NCBI GenBank assembly: GCA_032718865.1
Contig: JALUTQ010000040.1
Location: forward strand, 1,364,001 to 1,428,000
DNA: 64,000 nt
Direction: 5' to 3'
Source of the DNA: Tilletia caries
Lineage: Eukaryota > Basidiomycota > Exobasidiomycetes > Tilletiales > Tilletiaceae
This document shows positions 11,501-21,916 of this stretch, one piece after another. Made by a program: the position numbers and the translations under genes. Each line of letters opens with the position of its first letter. The first letter of the stretch is position 1. The notes under the pieces were generated by a model. It made no database searches. It had not been told where the DNA came from and worked only from the letters and a program-made list of their open reading frames with translations.

Positions 11501-13960
11501 CCGAAGGCGAGGCTGCATCTGGCAGCAGGACAGCCTGTGTATTCTTCGCTAGGACTGTGAATGGTGCAAGTCCACCGTAGCCGAGCCGGACATCCTCAAT
11601 TGTCCATGTGGACGAGCCTGAGGCCTGCGAGAGGCAGATGTAGAGGCAGCACTGCGTACATCGGCAATTTGTCAATAGGGCCCTTCGAGAGTGAGCGAAC
11701 GAACAAAACTCACAGTCACAATGGCAATATCATCATCCCTGCGCTTCGCCTGCTTGTACGATCGGATCTGCAGTCATTCCAGGATAAGTGAGACGTTGTT
11801 CAGCCACTCACAACCGACCGCCCATACGAACCCGACGGAAGACGAGGAACTCACGAAGCGTTTGTACGTCTTGCCAGACTCTTCCTCTCTTCCACCCGAA
11901 AGCGGAGGTCCTTCAATAGGCACACTCAGGCGCGTGATGACGCCGGCCGGTGGCAGTTTTGTCCTTCGATAGCCCACGAAGAACTCATCCACCCTGCAAG
12001 TTTGCTCCCCTTCCGTCTCAGGAGCAGCAGGGTCAATGAAGCTGACAGACCCGCCTGCGGCCATCCAGACTGGGTTGAGATCGGAGATGGGCGAGGCCGT
12101 GGCCAAGTTTCCTGCGGGAGTTGCCACGTTCCGGATCTGGACGGAGGCGAAGTGCGACATGGCCGTCAAGAATGCTGAGCGGAGCTGAACCGCGTACGGC
12201 TCGTCTGCTTTCGTTGCGGGTGGAGAAGCGAGCTGAAGCGCATTGGCCTCTTGAAGACGCGCAATAAAATCGGACAGACTGATGTTCCCGCCTACACTCA
12301 GCTCCTTGTTCGATTCGGAGTAGGAGGAGAGGAGACCGCCGAGGTGCGAGCTGACAAAGATGCTGATCGAGTACGTCCGCCCCCCAAACTTGACTTCGAT
12401 TCCCGTCTCTGTGTTTCCCGCGCGCATCTTGGCCGCCTGAGCCGGGTTGGACTGACCCTCAGACAGGGCCAGTTCGTGGTAAAAGCGAAGGGTAGAAAGC
12501 AAACTCTCGAGCGAACCGGGTCGGAGCCAGATATGTGGGGCGGGACGGCTGCCTTGGATGGGGAGATCTTTGGCATTGGCGCCTGCACCCGTAAATTCGA
12601 GGTCTTGCTGGAGATCGTCCTCGCCGACGACGCCGAGTTCCATGCCCCAGCCTGCTGAGGGTCCCTTTGCGAGACTCGATGACGAGCCGGCTGTGACAGC
12701 ACTGGCGGCAGCGGGAGGGTGGGAAACGAGGACGAGATCCTCGGACAAGATCCCAGTCTTGATCGGGGTCGTCTCCCTGTTGGAGTTGGTCAACTGAGTG
12801 GCGGCACGCTTGAGCAGGTAGGGTGGGAAGATGAGTTCTTCGTTGAAGTTGTACGCTTGAAGCTTGCCAGACTCGACATCTTCACGCGCCTGTGAACCGG
12901 AGCAAGCCTGCTTTAGCTTCTTGGTCACGCGGCAGCATTTATCGCCCCTTGCACAGGCTGAGTCGGAGCCCTGCTCCTTGTTCTGGCTCTTCGTAGCATC
13001 CGAGGCGAGAGAAGAAAGTAGCTTCTCAGATTCGGCCATGTCAGTCTCACTCGAAGGCGGGGTTGTGGCGGGATTCGAATCCGAGGCAACGGTTTCGCTA
13101 CCACCGCCACTGCTTCCGCTCGAGGTTGGGCTTTGGTACGTCAGATGAACACCTGCTGCTTGATCCTTGAAAGGGTTGGAGAGAGTGGAAGGGTCGTGAC
13201 CACCAGGATGGGTGGCAAATGTCTTGGCTGCGTCGAGAATGGGCCGATACCCTGTACAGCGACAGAGATTCCCATCGAGACTTTTCTCAATCATGGCCTC
13301 CGTCAAGACTGTCTGTTGTCCACGGGCCAGCGCACGGGCGTGTGTGGTTCGAATGGTCGCATAGAGCGACATGACGATGCCGGGCGTGCAGAAGCCGCAC
13401 TGGGAGCCGAAGAGGAATGCCAGGCGGGACTGGATCGGGTGAGGGGCCTCGGGCGTACCGATCCCTTCGACGGTGACAATGTGGCTGTCATGTGCGGCGA
13501 CGAGCTTTCGTTGTTCAGATAGACATATAGATTGTTCAGCAACATTTCCACCGATGAGCTAGGTCTTGGAACTCACCGGAAGCAGACATGCATTGACAGC
13601 TCGATATTCGTATTCCAGACGCCTTTGTTCTTCGTTTACAGGCTCAGCTGAAGGGAAGATGACTTTGCCCTGGACGACGGTGCAGGCTCCGCACCCTCCC
13701 TCGGCGCAACCCAACTTGGTCCCAGTAAGACCGATGCCACGCGACCGCAGGAATTCGAGGAGCGTGACGTCCCAGTCGAAGTCGGGCGGCAAGGTACGCG
13801 GGTCGAGCACGATGCGGTGTCGGTTGAGCACAAAGGTGAGTGGCAGGATCTTCGCGGTTGCTCCCTCACCTGTCTGGTGCTCGCTATTGGTCAGATGGGG
13901 AGGCAAGGGAACGGCGGACACTGCCGACACCGCCGACGAAGCAAGAGCGACTGGCGACAT
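8584..13960 (-). CDS. Xanthine dehydrogenase (molybdopterin, FAD, 2x 2Fe-2S)
   Basis: Oxidises hypoxanthine and xanthine to urate in purine catabolism. Exons: 13577-13960, 11855-13504, 11714-11767, 9754-11651, 9537-9676, 8888-9455, 8584-8779. They sum to 4890 nt (1629 aa) in phase. Order of domains: plant-type 2Fe-2S (GCAEGGCGACTVV, then AVNACLLP); second 2Fe-2S (GSQCGFCTPG and GNLCRCTGYRP); FAD domain (IRNVATPAGNLATASPISDL); then the Moco domain. Moco motifs are GHAIYIDDIP, RLGGGFGGKETRA, NTAFRGFGGPQ (the substrate-binding Arg) and GIGEPPLFLGA (the catalytic Glu of GEPP), ending FFALKNAI. The usual family length is near 1350 residues. The excess includes a Ser/Thr/Cys-rich linker between the iron-sulphur and FAD domains and further low-complexity sequence before the FAD domain. 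The position of the exon 4 acceptor (11651 or slightly downstream) is uncertain. Confidence 0.95.
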
Positions 13961-14195
13961 TCTCTTCCAGACTCAGAGCACCTCTCTTCGAAGCTTGGGG
14001 GGATTCTGGGAAGCAAGTGGCAAGGAGTGCGGACTGCTCTCCTTATCTATGTACCTTGCGCAGGCTCAGGCGCACTCAGGACTCAGGAGCGTCCATCGTC
14101 CGCACAAGGGGGGACCGGCACAACCTTTGCCCTGGATCTGCCCCGAGGATTGCCGATCGGCCGAAATGAGTCAGACGATGAGCTTAACCTTAAAG

Positions 14196-14213
14196 TTATC
14201 TTATCTGTTTATC
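14196..14213 (-). promoter_or_regulatory. Cluster of three GATA-factor sites upstream of xanthine dehydrogenase
   Basis: On the coding strand of the dehydrogenase this 18-bp stretch contains GATAA three times, 236-253 bp upstream of its ATG. Fungal nitrogen regulators of the AreA/Nit2 type bind HGATAR, and purine catabolic genes are classic targets. That it drives this gene is inferred. Confidence 0.5.
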
Positions 14214-14343
14214 CGATGCCCATGCGGCTCCGCTCTGGACGCTGGTCGCTCCCAAAGTCCCAAGTCCCAACTCCCAAGAAAGAGCGCGACCTCCACGGCT
14301 CATACACGATGCTCAGTGCTGTGAAGATGAACGGAATGAGATT

Positions 14344-14475
14344 CATTCTCAGTAAAAACGTATCCGCTGTGTACCCGCGGCTGAGGCAGCGAACCCGCTG
14401 CAGACCCGCTGACCCCCGAAATGAAAGTTTTGACAATTTTGACGTCTCAAACCACCGGCTGCGTATCGGCGGCGA
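14344..14475. repeat. AACCCGCTG-rich repeat, inverted relative to 17.9-18.15 kb
   Basis: Contains several close variants of AACCCGCTG and the phrase CTCAGTAAAAACG. The same phrase and motif family occur in reverse orientation at about 17896-18150. The two blocks form an imperfect inverted pair 3.5 kb apart. Confidence 0.5.
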
Positions 14476-14737
14476 ACCCGCTCTGAACGAAAGACGTCAA
14501 GTTCACCTCCCAGAGCAACACTTTCTTGCAAGATCACATTCTTACCACCCGCGGCAAACACGCTGCGGCCTGCGCACTCGCCGCCATCGACGTTGCGCCA
14601 TTTGGGCGGTTCGGTCTCCTCATCCACCAAGTCCTCGCCATAAGCTGGGAGTCCGTCCGACCACCACACCACGATCGTTCATTCTCGAATCCCGGCAGAC
14701 GGCAACTGGGAGTTGGGACCGCTCTCTCGGCTCCTCC

Positions 14738-15402
<665 letters not shown>

Positions 15403-15439
15403 TAGTATGGGGTTATATCTGCCCCTTAGATCTTACGGC

Positions 15440-16354
15440 CGAGACGAATGTTGCAACATCCCTCGAATAAAATCTTTCGAAACTTGTTGAAATCTCCTCA
15501 AACTTCGCCTGGGTGTCCGTGTTCTAAGCATCCATCGACGCTCTCGATTTCTCCCAGTTTTATTTGTGAAGATAGCAATTTGCTGTTCACATGCCGTCCT
15601 TCCGCCGTTCGCTGCCCGTTTCTGTCTCTCTTCCACCTCCACTTTTTCCCACGCCTTCGATAGCCATGGTCAAAAGTCAAAACCCTCCGAGGAAGTTCAT
15701 AGCCATATGTAGTCAAAACTCAAAGCCCTCCGAGAAAGTTGAAAGGTCTTCAACTTTTTGACGAACGCATTACGTTTGCGCAGCTACCGCCTACCAAGTA
15801 CCAACTGCCCAACTTACTCCAGCGTTCACTAACCTTTAACCCTGACCTGCCTACAACTTACAAGTTGTGCCAGTGGTAAGTTGCTTGAGATACACGCCTA
15901 CATCTACCAGGTGATGGTGCCCCAAAATGCTACTGACTACTGACTACTGACTACTGACTACTGACTAGGAGTACTGAGGTCTGACTGTCTGAGTGCTGAC
16001 ATTCCTGCGTTCTTTTCTATTCCGATTTATTCTTGCTGCTGGTAGATGGTAGTCCGGACTCCGGGGTCCTGAACCCTGATCAGCTTCATTGCTTCTATTT
16101 TAATCTCCTACGTTCTACCGGACGTGGCCTTACAATATTGACCCATTGTCATATGCATTCATGCTGCATGCTGCATGCATCATCGCGGGCAGCATTGCTT
16201 ATTTTCTGACTCCTCAGAACACTCTTGCAAGAACGAACGCACTCACACACTGAGCGCCATTCTACCAGATGAATGAGATACTGATCTGCTCATCAGCTCA
16301 TCTGCTCATGGGCTCATCCACTCATCATATACGTCATGTGTGACAACTTACGAC
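15440..16354. other. Gene-poor spacer
   Basis: No coding signal. Contains a heptanucleotide array at 15930-15964 and AT-richer sequence than the flanking genes. Confidence 0.6.
15930..15964. repeat. Five tandem copies of CTACTGA
   Basis: Perfect 7-bp units, directly readable. Confidence 0.9.
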
Positions 16355-17040
16355 GGAGAGCTCGAAGGGTAGCGAAGCTACCCTGAGAGCGAGGCGCGAT
16401 AGGCGTAATTCTATATTGATCGATGAACTGTGGCCCGTGGGTCACCGATCAGGTATTCAGGTACGTACATACACATGTCACTTTACAACTTTGGGGAGAT
16501 CTATCTCCCATCTGCTCATCATCTCCGTGGTGTGGAAAATCATGGCGGAGAGCTCGAAGGGTAGCGAAGCTACCCTGAGAGCGAGGCGCGGTAAGCGTCA
16601 GTCCATATTGATTTATCAAATATCAACTGTGGCCTGCGGGCACCGATCAAGTACGCTGGTACCCAATACACATGTTATATTACAGCTTTGGCCTTTGGGG
16701 AGATCTATCTGCATTCTGCTCATCATCTATGTTGGGTGGATAATCATGGCGGACAGCTCGAAGGGTCTCGAAGCTACCCTGAGAGCGAGGCGCGGTAAGC
16801 GTCAGTCCATATCGATTTATCAACTGTGGCCTGTGGGTCACGGATCAGGTACGCAATACACATGTTACATTACATCTTTGGGGAGTTCTATGTCTATCTG
16901 CTCATCATCTATGTTGTGTGGAAAATCATTGCGGAGACCTCGAAAGGTAGCGAAGCTACCCTGAGAGCGAGGCGCGGAGGGCGTCTATGTGATTTGAATG
17001 ATTGACTGTGCTTCTGGGCCATTGTTTAGGCATGCAATTC
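16355..17040. repeat. Four tandem copies of a ~190-bp unit with a perfect hairpin
   Basis: Copies begin near 16355, 16547, 16751 and 16933 (spacing 192, 204, 182). Each starts with AGCTCGAAGG-like sequence followed by GGGTAGCGAAGCTACCC, a 7-bp stem with a 3-nt loop, then a conserved CTGAGAGCGAGGCG. The third copy has lost part of the stem. An open frame of 182 codons (16416-16964) runs through because unit lengths are multiples or near multiples of three; I do not regard it as a gene. Confidence 0.8.
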
Positions 17041-17895
17041 ACATCCGACAGGTCATTGCATTGAGCACGCTTTTTGAGAATTCGAGTCTAAGATATCCAG
17101 ATTAAGCATTAAGCAACATCAGTCATCAAGAGTCAAGACATGCATGTTTCTTGGTACTTTTCATTTCCCGTTCATATTCTAATTTCTATAAACTCATGGC
17201 CTCAAAAAGTCTGGGGAACACTCTGGCTCAAAAGCCAGGCCGGTGGGATTATACCGTGCGCAGTCCTGATACGAGGCTAACCATTTCTGATCGTCGATCC
17301 TTATTCCTTACAGTCTGTGAGATGGTCAGGCTGCCTCTCTGCTCGAGCCAAATTTTCAAGAGCATCGGTATATACGTCCCATTGCTCCCGTTCTCTGTCC
17401 TTACTCACTGACCCGCTTTCATCTGTCTCGCTCCCCTCATCTCCAGATACTAGCTGTTCGCTCTTGCCTCTCTAATCTCTGAGCAGCGGTTCGAGATCCC
17501 TCGCTGACAACTTATACATACTGACCTTCTGAGAAACTGGTTACTGACGGTTGTACTGCTTGCTGACGTTTACATCCTCATCTATCAGCGTTCCTCTGGT
17601 TGTTGACGCCCTCATCCCTCTTGCAGCGCAGTACACGCGGCCAGCAACGTTCATTCTTTCTTCAGTCTTCTATCCTCTCCTGGTGAGTCTCTCATCCTCT
17701 CCTCTCTTTGCAAGAGCTTTTCACACAACTCCCACTTCCTTAGTCCTTACAGCGTCTACGTGTTGTGAGTCGTCGTGGCTACATGCGCGCACCTCATCTG
17801 ATTCTCTCTTCGTTACAGCTGTCAGCTCAGGCGACGAAGCGATCTGTAGGGGTATGCAGCAGGGTAGGGAGAGGCTGGGGGAGAGCTGAACGTGT
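17041..17895. other. Gene-poor spacer
   Basis: Nothing supported. The open frames are short and without recognisable features. Confidence 0.5.
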
Positions 17896-18150
17896 ATTAG
17901 TAGCGGGTTAGCAGCGGGTTAGGCGTGGGTCAATAGAGCATCTTTGTCTGTCGATTTACCGCGTGTTAGCCGTGAGATAGCAGCGGGTTAGGAGCGGGCG
18001 ACCCGCTGTACATCGCGGATTCTGTGTCCAAGCGGAATCACAGCGGGTGACCCGCTGCTAACCCGCTGGGGATGCGAGTCTCATCCGCTCCAAAGTCACC
18101 GCGGATCAGCAGCGGATACACGGCGGGTTCGTTTTTACTGAGATTCATTG
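17896..18150. repeat. AGCGGGTTAG-rich repeat block
   Basis: Repeated AGCGGGTTAG and its complement, including an internal inverted pair (AGCGGGTTAG and CTAACCCGCT). It is related in reverse to 14344-14475. It is not a telomere repeat: units are irregular and interrupted. Confidence 0.6.
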
Positions 18151-18321
18151 TGGTTGAGAAGCAGTAGGGGGTTTCGTCAGTGCGGTGAGCATGCGTGCTC
18201 GAACATTCTGGCTCATTTTGCTGCTCGAAACTTTGATCGAACATCCGGCGTTTCGGTGATTCCTCAATGAGCGATGTGCCAGAATGTTCGTGAGCCAAAA
18301 CGCGCTTCGAGGCCGCGTTTT

Positions 18322-18370
18322 GAGTTGGAAACCACCGGTCCACGCACTTGTGGAGTGGTCTCTTCCGGTA
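18322..18370 (+). repeat. 5' LTR, first 49 bp
   Basis: Identical to the first 49 bp of the 3' LTR (33920-33968). It ends in TA where the 11.2-kb element begins. Confidence 0.9.
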
Positions 18371-18439
18371 CAGCAACCTGCAAGATGGATGACACTCGAT
18401 AAATTGGGTGTGCACACACTTTAATGTTTGAGACCCGAA
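18371..18439 (+). repeat. Left terminal inverted repeat of the 11.2-kb element
   Basis: Begins CAGCAACCTGCAAGATGG and ends near GAGACCCGAA. It matches the reverse complement of 29518-29586 except at two positions. A related, weaker inverted copy of its inner half lies at about 19070-19103. Confidence 0.9.
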
Positions 18440-18446
18440 AAAAATG

Positions 18447-19043
18447 AGGTTTATCACAGGATGGTACGGTATTTTGCTTTTTATCCCAGGATGGTACGGA
18501 AAGCAAAAATATCACAGGATGGTACACTGGCAAAATTGATTCTCCCAATCTCCTCACTCCCGTCCACGTCCTCACTCCTCAACGTCAAGGATGATACTTA
18601 GTCTCTCAAGATTGTGTAGCATTGGCATCTCCGCAGGCTTATGCCGGGCTGGGTGCCCACCGACGAGAGTTATACCTCGCCTAGGGCCGTCAGAGACGTT
18701 ATAGGCCTTTATTTACGGAATTACACGTCGTACAGTCAGAGTGTTCAATGTCAATATGTACGGCACTCTCCAGTTTGCAATAGCAAGTCCTCAGGCCGAA
18801 TCTACGTCTCTCAGAGGGCGCACGCCGCGCTCTATGAGAGCTGAACTGTCTCTAGAAGATTCCATTCTGAGCGGGGAGAGGGGAGGGAGTCAGTAATTTT
18901 GCATACCTTGAGAGATTCTTTCGGCAGGCAGTGAGTGAGGATAGGCAAAAATAATTTTCACAGCGTACCATCCTGTGATAATTTTGGAGGGCGTACCATC
19001 CTGGGATAAAAATCAACATACCGTACCATCCTGTGATAAACCT
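18447..19043. mobile_element. 597-bp Mutator-type MITE with iterated TIR motif
   Basis: Starts AGGTTTATCACAGG and ends with its complement. Flanking CGAAAAAAATG (18436-18446) and the same word with one extra A (19044-19055) form an 11-12 bp target duplication, the size made by Mutator-like elements. The arms stay alignable for about 100 bp, and each contains the word CAGGATGGTAC three times at roughly 30-bp intervals. No transposase frame is present, so it is non-autonomous. It landed at the inner edge of the left TIR of the 11.2-kb element and is therefore younger. Confidence 0.82.
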
Positions 19044-19149
19044 CGAAAAAAAATGAATCGGGGGAGTCTGAGCGTCTCAAACGTCCCAAGTGTGTGCACA
19101 TTTCATACCTGACGCCGCCTCGCCGACTGCTTGTTCCTCTCCTCCATCA

Positions 19150-19853
19150 ACCACTCTCGCGCTCGCCGCAAATGCTCCTTCGACTCACTCTCGCGCTCGG
19201 ACTCCGCGAATGGTCGCCCTCCGCCGGTCCTACTGTCATCACCTCCTTCAACGCAGACTACCTCGTCGGCGCTATTGACGAGGTCACCAAGAACTACGGC
19301 ATTCCTAAAGCCTCGATTGGTATTATATTGTTGCCTATTGTTGGAAACGCGGCGGAGCACGTAACTGCGGTGAGTTTTCCTCGTTCCTGTTTGCATGTAG
19401 GATGCCCTCCCGAATCTGACATGAAATGGCTTCTTCCCAATTCATTTCTTGTGCGCGCGTGCGTAGGTTGTGATGGGATACAAGGGCAAGATGGAGATCG
19501 CAGTTGCCGTCGCAGTCGGTTCTAGCATTCAAATCGCGTACGTACAGGTTTTTTGCGCGGGCGGAGCATCGAATCTATGCTCGTGTTGCTCACCCTTTCC
19601 GGAGCTTTACTCTTCCTCAGTGTCGGTGTTATTCCCGCTCTCGTCATCGTCAGCTGGGCCATCGGTCAGCCTCTCACGGTGAGCATCCTTCTCGCGTTCC
19701 GCACCTTCGGAGTGAGTATTTTTCCACGGAATCCCAGATCTTTGCCCTTTCTCTGCACTCGGCTGACTGTTTGAATCATTTCTGTGAATCGGAATGCCGT
19801 CGAGCTCATTGTTGCAATTGTTGCCCTGACTCAAGGACAGCTTCGGTGAGTTA
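19150..19853 (+). pseudogene. Scrambled fragments of a CAX-type Ca2+/H+ exchanger gene
   Basis: Spliced segments read [20 protein letters not shown] with EHVTA, then [20 protein letters not shown], then IPALVIVSWAIGQPLT. These are the second exchanger domain of vacuolar VCX1/CAX transporters, with the GNAAEH cation motif. After that comes NAVELIVAIVALTQGQLR (about 19795-19852), the first exchanger domain, which in intact proteins lies far upstream. Domain order is thus reversed and most of the protein is missing. Exon-intron structure is retained (donors GTGAGT and GTACGT), so the fragments were copied from genomic DNA. Their place inside a TIR element suggests capture of a host gene. Confidence 0.7.
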
Positions 19854-19859
19854 TCTGTC

Positions 19860-21910
19860 TCCCCGCTCCAGCACGCGTCGCGATGTAGGCGCGTGCGCTC
19901 ACACAAACATATACACATCTCTCTGACGCGTAAAATCTTCTCCCCCCCTCTTTTTGTACGAGCCTCCCAAACAGGCACCCATACACTACCCCTCCGAAGG
20001 CGAAGTTCACGAGTAGCAAGCGTACCCAACTTCTTAAACGGTGAGTGCACTGATACATGTACTCTCGACTTCTCGTCCGCCTGCCTCCGTGCGGCCCTGC
20101 TGCCTCGTGCGGCCCTGCTGGGCTGTACTCACTACTCGCGACAAGTCAACGTGCCGACAACATCCATTACCTTCCCCTCTCGCTGGTCTATTGTATACGT
20201 TATGTTAGACACCGGAATGGATATGGTCTTTTGCGCTCTTACTTTCTCGGCCGGTAGCTCCCAGCCTGATCCTACCCTCGTTTCAAGCTCGATTTCGAAA
20301 GCTGGGAAATGGAGAATAAATTGTTTCTCAGCTTTACATCGCATTTTTCGTCCATTTCGTTCTCCTCTGAGGATCGAGGATCGAGGATCAGCATTCATCG
20401 TTCTCAGCATTTACTGGGGAGGATCAAGCCCTTTGGCCTTCAGCATGCTCACACAAGGTAGAATTCGTATGGTGACGGCTGGGACCGAGATGATCATGAT
20501 CAAAGTAAAGACGCCCTATATGCCGGTCACCACCGCTTGGTCAACAAAGCAGCACATCACCATGATTGGATAGCAAAGGAAGTGGTTACCAAGCTGGGAC
20601 CAGCTGACAAGCTGATGGTTCCTTTCCTATCCGCCGCCGCAGAAATTTAAGGAGGATAGTTGAGCAAGCTCTCTGCTGTAGCTGACGGCCAATAGGACAC
20701 TGTAATAGGTGAATACTCTCCCTCACTCCCTCCAACTGTCCGTCCTCTCCACGACTACTGATCAAACACCTTTCTTTCAACAGCTTCGCAATCCACATCT
20801 CTTCTCTGCCCTTCCTGTGCTGTGCGCGTGTCGCGAATCGGCGTCTGACGGCCGACAGTGCGTGTGTTTGGACCATACATGGTGAGTAAGCGTCCTAACC
20901 GTGGCTCAGAAATCTTTCAATGTCACTGATTCTGCTTCCCCTATTTCTCTACCTCGAACAGGTCTGCATGCTCGGCTCTCAGGCGCCCAACGTCCTCAGA
21001 CTCGTTCTCGTTCGTGAGTGAGCAGAAGTTGTGGTTTTTGGCCGCATGTAGTCTGTTGTCTGATGTGTCGGCACTGATCAATTCCACACCACTTCCTCCC
21101 GTCTAAACAGTGCGCACACAACGATATCGAAGCTTCAACGTTCAGGGAAATTTTCTATTCAGAGTGCGGATGCTATGAGTGATGACAGACTGATGTCCTT
21201 ACTTTTTTGAGGTTGAGCCATTGAGCAGATTGCATACGTTGTACGCAATATGGTCGACGTTGCCCACGTCCCACACGCGGTACACTCGCACACTCGCATG
21301 GCACTATTGGTGAATGACGGCTCATTTTCTTCCAGATCACAGCATAGCACCATACATGATCCTTTTGCGCGCCGTCTGCATCTGCTACGCTGGCTTCGGC
21401 TGACTGCTTTTCTGATCCTGTTCCCTGCTGATGTCTCCAAATTCCACTTGCGATGTCTTATTCTCTCTCGATGTCTTATTCCCTCAGGGCTTACCAAGCT
21501 CAATCAGGATTCAGGACGCCTACCTAAAGGCCTACGACAGTCGACACGCGCGAATCTCGATGCTGGATTTGAGAGGATGGGAGGACGGGAAGAAGAGGAT
21601 GTGATTGCCTCCTTCTTCCAGCATTGTTGACCATCGTCTCCCACCATCCTCACTTCATCTCTACTCTCTGGCACTGTGCAGGCCAGGGGCGATGATAGCT
21701 CAAAGGGGAGTCATGCATTTGGACTTGCGAGCTGATTTAACATCCGGCATCCCTATCCTTCCCATTAGCCCGCAGCTAGACCTATACATGGCGTCGAGTC
21801 GATCGATTACAATTTACATGCGAGAAAGAGCGGGCGATCGTAGAAGAGAGAAGGTGAAGAGAGATGGAGATTAAGATTCAGAACAAAAGCAAGTGAGCAA
21901 CTGCTTGATG
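19860..21910. other. Non-coding interior of the 11.2-kb element
   Basis: No supported gene on either strand; frames are short and unlike any family I know. It may contain the downstream boundary of a Crypton-like insertion, but I could not place one. Confidence 0.5.
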
Positions 21911-21916
21911 TTGGAG

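Noticed and set aside
16416..16964. 182-codon frame with repeated ESSKGSEATLRARRGK
   Set aside because: Arises from the tandem DNA repeat; it has no start context or splice support.
17896..18150. Possible internal telomere repeat
   Set aside because: AGCGGGTTAG units are irregular and occur in both orientations, unlike TTAGGG arrays.
18641..18844. Short frame inside the MITE as a transposase remnant
   Set aside because: 67 codons without a catalytic motif.
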